In this document: positions 1 through 13,475 of the stretch, piece after piece
Numbering within the stretch: position 1 is the stretch's first letter
Layout: the number at the start of each line of letters is the position of its first letter
DNA from: Panorpa germanica
Lineage: Eukaryota; Arthropoda; Insecta; Mecoptera; Panorpidae
Assembly (NCBI GenBank): GCA_963678705.1
Contig: OY783212.1
Coordinates: 8,618,001 to 8,682,000, forward strand
Length of the DNA: 64,000 nt
Direction: 5' to 3'
Made by a program: the position numbers and the translations under genes
The notes under the pieces: generated by a model
Database searches by the model: none
Seen by the model: the letters and a program-made list of their open reading frames with translations, nothing else
Told to the model about the DNA's origin: nothing

Positions 1-2272
1 TTCCATTCTGCGACATAGCTATACCATAAGTGATTGTTGTTTATTGATTCTTATTTTTCTATTGTACTCGTTTTATTTGATCTGTTCACTATATAATTAT
101 GACAGAACTAGGATCCGACAAAACCGGTCACGCCTACCTATCTACAACTTCTGCAAATAGTGAAATGCATATTGTTAAATTACACTATAATTATTCTCGC
201 AGCATGATTTAACATTTTATAATTATATTAAGTGTCTATAGAATTTTGTTCATAAAATAATAAATCATTTATATCATGAACTTATTTAGTTCTACGTGAG
301 GTACTTTCAAAAAATCAGGTTTTCAAACATAATAAAATTAAATAGTAATGATAGACTAAGATAAACCATACTAGTATTATTCAATCAGGGAGTCTCTATG
401 GAAAACTGGTAAACCTCAACCAACGCAACGAAGACGTGTAGGATTATTTTGTACAAACAACCTACGACTTGTCTGGATATGAAATACACCTACACGTTTA
501 CATTGCCTACATCAGTACGCGCGTAGGAGGACACCTTTGATAAAAGGGAACATTGGTAATTTCTAATAAGTTGAATAATTGATTACTTATAAAAATGTTG
601 ATGAGTTATAACTGATCATAGATATATTTAGGCGAAAATCTGTATTAAGATCGTCTTCTAGTATTAATAATATTCGTAAGTTAAATTTCAAATCTAGCCC
701 CGGATTCACGCTGAGGCTTTAAAGACTTAGCTACTGGTTTTCGAAAAGAAGATACAACTGAGTTTGACAGCAATTTCGAATAATCGCCGCTGGATAGAGC
801 AAATCATAATGCCACAAAATGAAATTTATTGTACTCTTATTAATTCAATTCATAATATAATAAATATACGTGGAACACACACTACCTAATAATAAAAACA
901 AATGTTTGCTTATATTTGCATATTATGTGTCAATTAAACAAAACAACAATTAAACCTGGTGAAGATATAACACTGTTGCTAAATTACCTTAACAACGAAC
1001 GTCAATATTTTAAGTTTATTATATTGTTTCAAATCTAGCGATTTTTAATCATTTACAGAAAACAATTTATTGACATTTCTTCACCTAGCAACTCGTTTCT
1101 TCGTTAGTGGTACAATTTATTTATCAATAAATTGAGAATTTTAGATGCTAGTCCACGCACATGATTTTAAATTCACAAGAAAAAAAACAAGGGAATTTTT
1201 CCGCGCAACTTTCAAAAATTAAAAATATGTTTTGTACATACCTTAATACAATGTAGCAAAAATTGTTTAAAAAGGAAAACTCACAAACTCTCTTTAATCG
1301 AAAAATGTATTTATTTATTTAGTATTTTTAGAATTCTTAAAGTCACTTGTATATTACAACAGATACAAGTTATTTAAAGTATTAAAGCTATTTGAATTAA
1401 TCACATAAAGGAGTATGCCTTTTTTAAATGCAGCACGTGAATGAACTGTGTAATCTGTCAGCAAATCGATTGACCTTGAGCGGTTCTTATCAGATAGCGA
1501 AGCGTAATTTATTGACATTTTGCCCTTTCATTATTGATTTAGTAATAACTGTAAATATGCAAAATATATGACATTATACAAGATATTTGAATGCAGTCCC
1601 GCATTGAGCATTCACCGGGCCTAGACTAAATACAAAATCCGCTAAATAAAGTAAACATATGTTGTGATATACGCTTAGTGCAAGCGGTAAAAAAAACAAT
1701 TGCATCTAGTCCCAACTATAATTCACCGTAATCAATTACAGTCACATTCGCTTCAATAAAGTCAGTTATAGCCACTCTAGATGTGTAGATATTTGTCTTA
1801 CTTCTCTATTGGTTAGTCCGGGCCTGTTTGAATGTGTGCATAATACTAATACATATCAATCACTTATCAGAAGTACTAATATAATTCTATACAAAAATGC
1901 AACGGAGAGTGACAATGAACAGTGTAAAAATTATATTTTATTTCGTCAATGGGAGCCCCCTTCACCTAAAAAGCACTAGCACTATATAATAAAAAATTGA
2001 GTGTAGAAAGTTGGAAACCTCAATTGCAGATCATATCACGACCCGCATCTTTGATCGCAGTATAACACCACATGTGCATGGCTTGAGTTTCAGTTTAAAG
2101 TAATCATTGATTATCGGAATTGTAATTCTAATTAATCAAAGCAATAAAATATATGAACTTAGCTCAGTGGATGATATTAATAGTTCTGTATTCTTAGAAT
2201 CATAGAGCAGTGTTTATCGATATTTTTTCTGGATATAAGAGTCGATTCATTTCATTGCAAAATTGTATAATA
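1..2272. other. AT-rich non-coding DNA, no feature recognised
   Basis: There is no open frame of useful length on either strand and no repeat structure that I could recognise. It is ordinary AT-rich intergenic or intronic sequence. Confidence 0.6.
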
Positions 2273-2490
2273 TAGTCTTTCAACAAGAGCGGCCTTTTTA
2301 CGGATGGTTCAATAAGAGCGGTCGTTTTAAATCAATAGAAAAACCCAAATCGCCAATTTGTAGATATTGTGGTTTAGAATTTGTACTTTAGACACCACTT
2401 TTCAGGAAAATATTGCGTTTTTATATTAATATAAATAGACCGCTCTTATTGAACCATCCGTAAAATGATCGCTCTTGTTGAAAGGACCTA
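2273..2490. mobile_element. Foldback MITE, TA-flanked (family A)
   Basis: The two ends form long terminal inverted repeats of about 50 bp. The left arm runs from 2273 to about 2322 and the right arm from about 2438 to 2490. The arms differ at only a handful of sites. The outer end reads TAG-(G)TC(C)TTTCAACAAGAG, followed inwards by a block containing ACGGATGGTTCAATAAGAGC. Both outer ends abut TA, which suggests a TA target duplication of Tc1/mariner type. The roughly 110-bp centre has no coding capacity. A 65-bp remnant of the same family lies at 23477-23541, so this is a dispersed family and not a chance palindrome. Confidence 0.75.
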
Positions 2491-2589
2491 TATTTAGTAT
2501 ACATATATAATGGAATTATATAATATTTAGTCAGTAATGTAGTATGCATAGAGGATGCTTCAACACCTGAAAATTGCCACTATTATAAG

Positions 2590-2665
2590 CGTAAGCGTCC
2601 ACAGGTTGGCATTACCGTATCGGATTTGTCATTCAAGCATATAAGAGAAGACATTTTAGTGATAT
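2590..2665 (+). repeat. Single end of MITE family B
   Basis: This stretch matches the terminal repeat of the element at 36269-36524. Shared blocks are GCGTCCAC-GGTTGGCATTACCG, then CGGATTTGTCATTCAA, then AAGAGAAG. A matching opposite end was not found nearby, so this is probably a truncated copy. The motif GCGTCC near 5248 may be another short remnant. Confidence 0.5.
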
Positions 2666-3956
2666 TTGAATGGTTCGCCGTATAAATATAATATCGCCGG
2701 CATTTCCAAACTTTCATGATCTTCCAAACCGATCGGAAATTGCACTAAGTAGTAGTGTCTCGCTTAAATTCTCTCCTTTTTTTATCGATAAGATTTTAAT
2801 ATGACGGTAATGTCGATTTTTGGATAGAATGTCATCGGCAATAGGACTTAACATCGGATATAAACAAACATTACACAAATTTAAAAAGAGTTTGGTTAGA
2901 AAAAGTACTGACAAAAATCTTTTACAAACAATTGTTTAAAATGAATTCTTCTTTAATTAAAGGAAGTTTCTGCGAGTATAAATGCCACCTGTAATTCTCG
3001 TGTTATTTATAGTCGTAGTTAATTTTCCCTTCGGTCTACTTCCTGGAACGCTAGTCATGTTTTTCATTACGGAAATGTCGTGAGTCTATTGTAGTTATAT
3101 ATATTTGATTATGGATAGATGTCTCTGGTTGGTCTCCGCTTGTCTCTGGTTTTGCTGTTGATTCTGTCAGTTCATTTCATATAATTGTAATTGTCCTAGC
3201 GTTCTGCCCGTCCCGTTTATTACCACACTAACTCGTTACAATGGTACATCGAAAGCAGTGGCGTTGGCACGTATATCGTCCCGGGTATAATCAGGCTTGA
3301 CATATGCTTTATAAACTTGACGAACTGTACAGTAAATAATAATTAAGTCGGTTGCATAAAAAGAAGATTCAGTAATTTTCTTTGAATAAATGTATTTAGA
3401 AGCATTCACTATTCTGAAAATTTATATATGATATAGATTTACAATTTGGAAAAAAACTCTTATGAAGTAGAAACTAGAAGCTTTTGTGGTGCTAAGAAAA
3501 AAATTCTCGCTGAACACATACGTTTTATTACTTAACGCAACATAATTTTGTTAAAATATCATGAAATAATAATTTAATATGTATTATTGTATAATCTTAG
3601 CAAAAACTTCTATGAACGTCATAGCTAACATAAATTTATGTAAAAGATAAAATGTTTATGTAAAAGGTAAACTTTGTTAAATGTAAATGATATATGTAAA
3701 TGTGTAAATATTATTAACGGGACGTTATAAGCGCTTTATATTTAATCACATCTAATGTAAATAAGAATACCTTTTCTTTTTTTATTTTCGTTCCGAAATG
3801 TATTCACTGTAGTATTTTCAAAATTGAGCGGCTCTGTAAAAGCAGTCTCTCTCTGGAGACACAACAAATAACAATTTTCAAAATATCAACACGTGAAGTA
3901 AATAAAAAATTCTTTAACGACATTATACTGCACGTTTTTTACAGTATTCGATTTTA
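2666..3956. other. AT-rich non-coding DNA with short TATGTAAA-type repeats
   Basis: No gene is visible. Between about 3630 and 3710 the sequence drifts through imperfect tandem copies of a (T)TTATGTAAAAG/GTAAA motif. The rest is featureless. Confidence 0.55.
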
Positions 3957-4342
3957 AACGTATAATCAGCGGGATGTTCACACGAAAAATTTGTATTTGT
4001 AAAAACGTTTTTTTATGATACATTAGCACTAAACAATTGTTCAGTTACTATTCGATAAAACTCAGGCCGTGTGAAAGATACCGTATAACACTATGCGTCA
4101 CTGCAAACCGAATACGTTCATTAAAGTTCATTCGGTTTTGCTTGACAAGTCCGGTGAGTATTCGATAAACATGTTTAGCTGTGTACGCTTTTTTGCAGTA
4201 CAAACGTCGTGTGAATGGTCTATATCTATATAAAAGTGTCTATGTAAAAAGTATGTGTCACTATTTATTCGATAAGATTTATACTGCAAAAAAAACGTGA
4301 AGTACAATGCCGTGTGTACCTAGCCTTAGAGTAACGTATAAT
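3957..4342. mobile_element. hAT-like non-autonomous element with flanking direct repeat
   Basis: The direct repeat AACGTATAAT (3957-3966 and 4333-4342) brackets a 366-bp insert that begins CAGCGGGATGTTCACACG. Its right end, read inwards, carries CTAAGGCTAGGTACACACGG. The ends are degenerate inverted repeats sharing the GG...T.CACACG core. The interior is itself partly palindromic: GCAAACCGAAT at about 4103 pairs with ATTCGGTTTTGC at about 4131. Two ATTCGATAAA boxes lie on either side of that palindrome. A CAG-type end and a target duplication of 8-10 bp fit hAT best, but the inverted repeats are too decayed to be sure. There is no transposase. Confidence 0.55.
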
Positions 4343-7300
4343 GCAAGTATTATATAATGGTCTGGGATGTACATGCAGTACCTCTCCACACCGCTCGACA
4401 CTATGTACTTCAATGAATCATCTGGTTAAACGCTTGATTAATTTAATTATTTGAAGGTCACGCTTTGCATTCATCTGCTTCTAGTAAGAACTAAGCTGTA
4501 CTAGATTCTAAAATTAAACTACTACATTACTTAGTATACTACGTTTTTATTTACGTGATTCAGTTTGCTGTTGGAGCACAAAAGATTTTACTCAGTCAAT
4601 TTAATTGACACTGAAGTTAAAAAGGCTAAAAGGGACTGATGTTAGAGATACAAGAACTACAAACATTGGCCCTATTTTTATAAATTAATCCACTGTGACA
4701 TTTTCAAATCGTTATTATCTTTAAAGTGAATGATTTGAAACTTTAAACGCGTTTTTCTCCATCAGGTATTTTCAAAACTCAACTAAGATTATTTCGAATG
4801 ACTATAATAATTGATGGATCGCCAAGTAAACTTCAAAAACATTTGGAATAGATTTTCATGACAAATATTCAAATGTAATTTAAACTCTATCTGATTTCAT
4901 AACTCGGTCATGTAGTCGGATCGTTAATAACAATACGCGATACAAAAACGGGTCACAGAGTCAGATATATAAAATACAGAGCCGGCTGGAGGATATGTTT
5001 CGACCATATACTGAACAAGTTTGGGTATCAGTCGCAACTTGTACCACTTTCAACTAAAAAGAATTTTTACCATAATTTTACACGTTTTTGAAACTTGCGG
5101 TACATTTCTGTACTTTATTTTCAAAATGAGTGTTGTCTTTCAAATGTTATCTTGTTCTACTGTAAAAATTTTGATCTGTTCTGCATTTATATGTTGTTTC
5201 AGATCAACCTTTTACACTAATACTTAAATATTATTACTTTTTAACTTTGTAAGCGTCCCTAGGTTGGTGCCTAGAGCCAGCCCTGAATATAAACTGCCAG
5301 CAGCTAGAGCAATGCATTGCACTTGATTAACTTTACTAACTACATCCGGTTCCTCTCTGAACGTTGTTCATAACACCGTCAGAGAGCATCATTATTGTGG
5401 CATCAAAACGCTGCTCGAACCTGACAAAGTTTGAAAGGCTTTTGTGCTGCGGTTGGCGGTTTAGAGCGCGACTGAACTGTGGACATTTGCTAAACAACAT
5501 TTTTTCAAAGGCTCTTCTATCGTCCCCTTTTATGTTCTAACTAAGAAGAGGGAATTGCAAAATAAATAGGTCTAATCCAAGAATGAAGTTCATATCTAAA
5601 TTACAAAGTGGTGGGAATGGGATGCTTTTAAGTCTTTTGTTTATTGTTTAATTTAGAAAGGACCCTTATTTGAGAGATTTTTTGAATAGATTTCTGTATT
5701 TTGTGTACTGTGTTAAGATTCTTTCTGGATGTAACTGAGATAAAATATCATTTTGTGTGTTATCTTGATTTTTTCTTAAATTACTTTTAAAAGTACTGCT
5801 CGATATTTTGTATTTAATATACGAGTATATTTTGCATCACTGTTACTTTAATCCGTACATATCTTGTTGAATTGTTTATAATATTGTTACCAAATAATTA
5901 AAAAATATTAGTTAGTCATTTGAGGTCTTAATCGCCATCTTTAGCCACAATTAGCAAGTAGTACGTTTCTTAAGATTTGCGAAAGTCCTTCACAGCACAT
6001 TCATTATATTATTACTACAATCTAATTTATAGATGTTACAAAAAACCCGCGCAATGAATAGTAAAATTTCTTTAAGTGACTCTAAATCAAGTGAGATATT
6101 TAAATTATTCCTACATTATTCCTACGAGAGACAAAATTAATAAATAAAATATAGATATAATATATAGGATAAATGATCCATGAAATTAAACATCCTTAAA
6201 CAAAATTGAAAAAAAAAATTAAAAATTTTATATGATGTAAAAGTACCATTGCAAGGTATGGTGCAATAACTTCCCAAGTCATGGCAAAATAAAAATTTTA
6301 AATTAAAAAAAAAAACAATCCAATTTGTCTTGCATTTTCCTGAAGACCACTTTACTCTCGAGGCGATTTCTTTTCGATTCTGAACTTCTACAGGAACTAA
6401 CTTTACACCTGTAATAAGTATTATTTACTATTCTATTGTTAGTGTAAAATATTTACATTTTTATGTTTTACTATGAATATACTTTTTATTCAAACATTGT
6501 GATTATGCAAATAGAACAATAAACTTTTCCCGGGGGTTGTCCGCCCTAGTTTCTCAGTTTTCCCTGGTTTACTTCCCTACTACTCTCTTCATCTTACCAC
6601 ATTGTTTCCTTTGTACTTTCTCAGCGAAAAAGCTAACATATATAATCCATATGTAAAATGAAAACGACTTTTTAGAGGGTAAAGGACGAAAACCTTTTGT
6701 TGAATACAAACACAAAAAATGAATTTGAAAATATTTTACATTTAAAAAGATGAATACTTCTTGAGAAAGACAAGATTGTACATGACATGTAAGTTAACAT
6801 GGGAATAATACCAAACTTTTGGGACATTTATAAGGAAATTCTTGGTATCACTTTTAATTCTTCTTATATTCAACTGGGATATTATGGAAAAAGGGAAATG
6901 TAATTTTAAATTAGTTTCTTGGATTTTCTTTGATAAAAATGTAGGTTAAAAAGTCCGGAGGCTTCATACGCTTAGATCAAAGTATATCATATAATTGGAA
7001 AGTGAAATTTATAAAACAACTTCTTGTTTGTGGTTTAACATGTTTGTGACATAATTATTAAAATGGAATATGATAGGCAAAATAAAACTACATACAATAA
7101 AATTAAAAAATTGAATATAAAAATAATGTCAAGTTGATTTAAAAAAAAATATTTTGTAATAGGTATGTGCAACGCATATTATAGTTTACTGAATTGAATT
7201 TAATATTATGTTTGGCTTCTAGTTTCATTGAAACTGTGACATTTAAACCGACAGCAGCTGGTCTAAGCCGGTTAGTATAAATAGACGGTATTGTTGTACA

Positions 7301-10300
7301 TTCCGACATTCTCATAACTTATAGCGTATTTCCAATATAAATATTAATTATTAAAACCATGGAATATACATGTGCATTGCATGTGGTTTCCCTTGTTACT
7401 GATAAGAAGGTATTTCTTTTAGAAAAAACAACTTGTTGTTTAGCTGGTTTTACTGTTACATCAAATGAATCTTCAATGTTGCGCTAAATTCGCCATTTTG
7501 TTGTTTGTGAAAGGACTAATTCTTGTGGACATTTACAATTTTTGAATTTTTGCCATGAGAGAGTTTGAATTGCTCCAAATTCATTCATTCATAAAAAATG
7601 AATCTGTCTGACGAAATTGTTTATGCGAAGTGACTTTTAATATGATTACGTCCACCAAAGGATGAGCTTTTCCATTCCCGCTGAATTTCACTTGTGCTAC
7701 TTATGATACTTGCACCGGCTAGGGCATTTACAGTTTATATGTATGTCAAACTGTGATAGCTGTGTTCCCATAGTTGGACAATAAAGTGTAATTTTAATCT
7801 TTTGTTCATTTTCCAAAAGAGTTTAGGAGTTTTCTACATCTTACTGGTTATGATTCTGTTTGTTAATTTAAGTTCTTGTAATTCTTCTTTTATTGTTGGT
7901 TTTATCTCATTGTCTTGCTGAATATTGTGTGCTGAGTATTATACTGATTCTATTACACTAAATTTTCATAGATTTTAACCAATATAATTTAGAATTCAGT
8001 TTAAATTGTTTACAGGGAAAATGTAAGGGAATTCAGGAATTACGTAATTTACAAAACACCTCTTGATGTGAATGAAACTTGTTAGTGTTTTATTATGGGT
8101 ATATTTTTAAATACAAATTGTAGTGTTTGTAAAGAAGACGTACTTAACGAGTTAACTGGTCTATAGAGTAAAAGTGGTGCATTATTTACTGCAATATAAA
8201 CTTTGCATCTCAGTAGTTTTTAATGCAAAATTCTAACTAATGATACAGCTTAGTGAATTTAAAATTATGTCATATATAATGAATGAACTTGCTTTGAGTA
8301 ATATGCGATGAATAAACAGATTTCATGGGTGTCCCTAAAACATTTTGCAAGAGGGAGCAAACATATTTTAAAAACTATCTGTTGACCACAATAATTCAAG
8401 TGGCAGGTTAACTCTATCAGAGTAATTTTTTATATTTCTGTATCCCTTCCTCTGCATACGCCTATGTCTCTACTTTATATATTCATTCACTATATTCCAT
8501 CTCTTTTTATAACTGCAGGCATTTTACAATCTTCACATCTACCAATTACATGCATAATGTAATGCTCACACATTGCAAACACAGCATCATAATTGTAAAT
8601 GAATAAGAAGCTGAATAAACGAGTACGCTTTAATTTAAAATATCCTCAGTGTATACATATATTACATATGTAAAACGATTCTTATACAGAATAAACCTAG
8701 TTTAGACATACTTTTATCGTTTGACATTTCTTTACCCTTCATAATAAAAAGAGATAAACAGTCATCCCTTATTCCGGGTTTTATAGACGCAATGTTGGTA
8801 ATTTAATATGCATATCACTTAAGAAGGGTGACTTGAAAGGATCTCTAAGCTTATTTCGAAAATGTATAGAGGTAAAAAAAAGGATATTCAACACATTTTT
8901 CTTTATACACAAATAATGAGAAAGAAAAACAGAATATGTGATAAGAAATATTTCAAAATGGGTTTATTAGATTCGATAAAATGTGGCCATTTTCTAAATT
9001 TGTTTTGTATCTTTTATATTTTAACAATACCAATGTATTGTTACAACGACTTTTCTTTAAGAAAAAGATCATTGTTAAGACGAGTGTATGTACAGGAGGT
9101 ACTTTGTTGTTAACAACCTGTATATACCCAGAACACATTTGGATATACATACTATATTCAAGGTATATACATTCATATTTATTGCATATCCTATGTATAT
9201 GCTGTTGTGATGTAAAACCCACACTGTATGTCATATGTATGTGCAAAAGCAAAGGTATGTGCATATTTAAACATTACATAGATTGCATGTACATAGTATG
9301 TACTGTCATTTTTATTAATTTTATGTATATGCAATATATACGCAATACTTATACAGGACATTATTTTCACATTACGGAGCATATATTAATATACAGGGAA
9401 TATCTAATGTTATCTAAGTATTTTCGAATATATTTTCTATTCCCAATTATATACAGAAATTGGATTAGAGTATTGTTCTGTTATTTAATTATGTGTCAAA
9501 TATAATCATACATTAATAATGATCTGTCGAGATTATAAATCTCTAAATATTAGTAAAGTGTCTTTAATATAAAATAGTTAATTGATTTTGCGTGATAGAT
9601 AGAAGGATCCCATATTTAGTGCATGCTTTGTCTGCAAACGCAACCAACTTTAAACAGTTCAAGATTAATCCATAAGCTGATTAAAACAAAACTGGTGCCT
9701 GAATTGCAAAGAAGTTCTGAATAAATGCCGATTAGATAGAACTGAATTTTATTGTAGAAAAATAAATATATTTCCACCTACGACGTTTAATAGCGCAATT
9801 CGACTATGATCTTAAAAATTTAATAATTAATTTTATAAAATAATAATTTATCTTTGTAGTAACCATTTGCTAAACATCTATAAATACAACTATAAATATA
9901 AAAGTAGACCAAACATAATTTTAAAATTGTCAGACGCAAATTGTTTGTCTACGAATATTTTTGCTCCAATTATTTTCTTTTTTAACTTTCTGCGATATAA
10001 ATATTTTGTTTCAACATCTTAACGACATATTTTATAAATTGTCTTTAATGTGACGCATTAAAATAAGCAACGTCTTAAAATTATTATTATTAGGTTCTCT
10101 GTTGGTTCTATTAATACATTATTCACCTAGCTCAGATGCTTATTTATTGTGGAAACTTTCCAAAATATTTAAATTTATTTTTGATATCCTTGTGTGTATA
10201 AGTGGACAATACTAATATTGTTTAATATGTGATATGTTCTATTCGCCAACTATTGTGTTACTAGCACCTTAGATGGCGCAGGATTGGGTTGAACTAGTGT

Positions 10301-10784
10301 AGTATAACGAAGAGGTCACTCTAAGCATAAATTAGATGTATACATCAAATATAATAAAGAGTAATCCAAGATTTTATTACAAGACAATTTATATTAACCT
10401 TTAAATGAGTTCTTTGAACCTTTTCTCTTTTATATTTCGAACACGATCTTACGATTCTAAACACTATAACTCTCGTGATCTTATTATGTCAAGTACGTTG
10501 ACAAAATATTTGTCTTGCGAAATTTTAATTTAATGGAAATTTCAGATAAACTTATAAACATCATTTCTATAGAATTTTTCCGTTATTTATATTGAGTAAT
10601 CTGTCCGCAGGTTTTTCCAATTATAAAATATCTTGAAATAAATTTTGCAAAATATATAAGCCAAAGATTATGTTAACAGTAACCGAGAGGATTTATGCTT
10701 GAAGCCAAACTGCCATACGGGTAAAATCCAGCGCTATCAAAGTTAAATTGATTATATGCTCATATAATTATAAAAACTTATTAG
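4343..10784. other. AT-rich non-coding DNA, no gene recognised
   Basis: This is a long stretch without a recognisable gene or clear repeat boundary. The longest open frame (8981-9505) is built from TATGTATA-like low-complexity sequence with an open antisense frame, and I do not regard it as a gene. A short GC-richer patch at about 6528-6600 has no coding pattern. Confidence 0.55.
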
Positions 10785-10930
10785 CCTACGGTGCTGTGCA
10801 CATACATGAGGTCACCATTAACACCGCTAACATAGCAGAAGGTCGTCGGTGATAGAACTAGATATTGGAAATAGTTTAACTTTAAATAAATTGAATTTTA
10901 AAAAATATATAGTAAAATTAAATACAGGTA
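10785..10930 (+). repeat. Dispersed repeat, copy 1 (second copy at 14895-15035)
   Basis: It shares blocks with 14895-15035, including ACATACATGA/ACATATATGA, CACCAT-AA, AACAT-GCAG-A-GTC, GTGATAG and ATTGGAAATAG, followed by an A-rich run. The second copy lies inside the hAT-like element at 14665-15173, downstream of a SINE-like segment. This copy may therefore be a truncated relative of either. The family is not identified. Confidence 0.5.
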
Positions 10931-11076
10931 AACTTTTAATTAAGTTTTAATGGAAGTTAAAAGGGAAAAAATAAGAGGCGGGGATTAAATGATGTTTTTA
11001 TATTTTAGCACATTTTCAAAGATAGCTAAAACAATTTTTATAAATCATACAAACACATTAGAAAATACATATACCC

Positions 11077-11283
11077 TGATTTTTTTGTCATCATAGAGTT
11101 CATTTACAACTCAGTTTCTCACAGTTGTTCATATGAAATGTCTATTTTATCGGTTACAAATGGTGAAACCACTCCACCTGTCGGAATACAAATGAAGATA
11201 AAGTTGATGCGAACTATAATTGAAGTGCAATAGTGATAGAAACGTCGCAAAACAGCTCACTTCGCCAAATTGTTTACTGGGTA
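11077..11283 (+). repeat. Dispersed repeat C, copy 1 (inverted relative to copy at 32383)
   Basis: Its reverse complement matches 32383-32586 over about 200 bp with few differences. The longest identical blocks read AATTATAGTTCGCATCAAC and TTTATCTTCATTTGTATTCC in the orientation of the second copy. No terminal inverted repeat and no coding frame are obvious. A C15-(TC)n-(TA)n tract begins just beyond the right end. Confidence 0.75.
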
Positions 11284-11291
11284 CTCTACCT

Positions 11292-11340
11292 CCCCCCCCC
11301 CCCCCCTCTCTCTCTCTCTCTATATTTATATATATATATA
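11292..11340. repeat. Compound microsatellite C15-(TC)7-(TA)n
   Basis: A run of 15 C is followed directly by about seven TC units and, after a short TATATTTA spacer, a TA run. The C-run is long for such AT-rich surroundings and is likely to vary in length. Confidence 0.9.
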
Positions 11341-13241
11341 CAACTAGAATATTGTTTTCGTCGTTATCATGATATAAAAAGTCATTATTCGGAAATATCT
11401 CATTAATGATTTAGACGATCGATATTCAAGGCTATAAACAACCAGCATAATAACGAAATAAATTTTAGAAAGTAATTTTTTTTTTAATAATAATTTCGGG
11501 CTTCCTAGGAATACGGTCCTTTTTTCGCTCTTCTTAATTCATTTTATTTACATTTTACATATTTACATTTCATTTATTATTACACCTATACTTTTAAACC
11601 GGCTATATTCCATATTCTGTCTATCACTAAGCACACTGGCCACCTCGGATATCTCAGTAGAAAGTAATTTGAAACCAAAAAAAATATAATATAAATTTTC
11701 CAATTGAGGCACATGTAAGTAATTATTTTAATTACTGCAACAATGAACTACATACGAGTATATTCGTTATCTACAAATAAATGAACGAGTACGTATGAGT
11801 AAGCATTGTTGATTTAATTGTATATATTTATTCAAGCCAACCAAACAGGTAAACGTAAATAAAGCAGAGCCGCCTATCAACTTAACCTTGAAACACATTC
11901 AAACCATAATTAAATTTGCTCGTAAATGTAAATTCGTTACTAAGGGTATAAATCAAAAGACAAAATATGATGAAATATGGCTAGACGATATTATTAAATA
12001 TTCTGTATATAGCGAGGAATTTGTCGTATCAAGTCAGCCTTGGAATAACATGAAGTTGGTTATTTGAAATATTCGTAGGCAGGCCCGAATTTGAGGGAGG
12101 GCCGGCAGGGCTACGGTGCCGGGGCCTCCACAAGAAAGGCCCTCCCGCAATAGCAATAAATTTTTGAAAGACTTGACGAAAAAAATTGTTCTTTTTATTC
12201 GGAAAATAATTAAGGGGCTCCACACCTTCAAATGCGGTCCTGTTCGTAGGTACTGGAAAGTAGAGATAACTTCATGGTAGAATGGTACAGCCTACAGGCC
12301 TACAGGTGACATAGGTATTTACATTTTCATAAAAATAACTCTTCGTAATATGAGCAGTCGCTTGGAAGAGACACATATATTGAAGCTAATTTGAATTGAA
12401 GTACAAAGAACAAATAACAATATCTGGTTATACTCTCCACCATACAGCAAGATGCAAGGTAATTTTAATTTTGAATCACAAAGAAGATACAACGTGAGTT
12501 ATACTCGTAGATGAGTCCCTCGAAACCCAATATGGTTAAATCCGTTTTTTCATATTTACTGATTTTAATTTTTATGGAATATATAATATTCTTTTAGTTA
12601 CTTAGGAATTTATTCGTTCTTTTTATATTAGATACTAAAGGATTTACTCAGATTTTTTATAGCGTCTCAGTATGTATTAAAAAACATTAATTTTCTCGAT
12701 TTTCTTTTGTAGTTAACCGCCTTGGCTTCTGAATCATTCATATACAAGTTAAGTAAAAAAAAATAAAATTGTGATCGAATTAATTTAAATTTAAAAATGT
12801 TTCAAAAAATTTTGTTTCTTGAGAATGAAATTTAGTGTAAGCAAAATAAACGTTAAATAATGCGTTTGTAATACTATCAGTACGAAGCAATACTATATCT
12901 GCTCTACATGAACAGATCTGCGCATATTAAAATCCTGGGAATCCTGCTATTCTAAATCATCCATCAAAAACGTTCAAAACGGTCCAATAACGCCATTAAA
13001 ATCTCCAAAATTGAGACATGCACTTATTTTTTAATGATTAACCAAAAACAAAAATTCCGGGTTCAAGAACAGTAATTTTTATAATTTGTAACTGGATAGA
13101 ATTAGTTTACTTTGAATTAGAGTGAATAGTATAAACTTTTAGGAGAAATCATTTAGAAAACGTCGTTAAAACGTATAGTTTTTGTTTGACAATAAAATAC
13201 ATAATTCATACATAAATATAGTCCATGGTAATAAACGTGTT
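11341..13241. other. Non-coding DNA with a GC-rich repeat-like islet at 12085-12240
   Basis: No gene is seen. The islet at about 12085-12240 contains runs such as GAGGGAGGGCCGGCAGGGC and CCGGGGCCTCCAC. These resemble the GC-rich ends of decayed hAT-type elements in other insects, but I found no second end and no target duplication. Two overlapping antisense open frames across it (12029-12231) are out of register with each other and look fortuitous. Confidence 0.45.
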
Positions 13242-13254
13242 GGGGGGGGGGGGG
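13242..13254. repeat. Homopolymer G13
   Basis: An uninterrupted run of 13 G on the + strand lies in AT-rich DNA. Confidence 0.95.
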
Positions 13255-13319
13255 TCAGGTCCCTAAAATCCGGTTCAATTACAACTAAATTCAATTAAGT
13301 TCATGTAAGAGTACTTTTG

Positions 13320-13475
13320 TATAAGCTGGAAGGTAATTGTGACCAGATACAAATAATTTGACGATAATAGTAGCTAAAAGTAAGCTATATTTCAGATAAG
13401 TTGGAAGACACAACACAGGCCCCATGAACTCAGTTCAATTATGACTTGATACAATTGATTTTGAATGGGAGATAG
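13320..13475 (+). repeat. Degenerate repeat D, copy 1 (related to 18960-19110)
   Basis: It contains spaced copies of a unit like CAATTRTGACYWGATACAA followed by a TAATTT-type block. The same unit recurs two to three times at 18960-19110. It appears to be an old dispersed repeat with internal reiteration. The open frame at 18980-19216 follows from this repeat. Confidence 0.4.

Noticed and set aside
8981-9505. 174-codon + strand open frame
   Set aside because: Built from TATGTATATGC-like low-complexity sequence, with overlapping open antisense frames; no domain, biased composition.
12029-12231. Overlapping - strand frames as a gene
   Set aside because: Two registers are open over the same GC-rich islet; no family signature.
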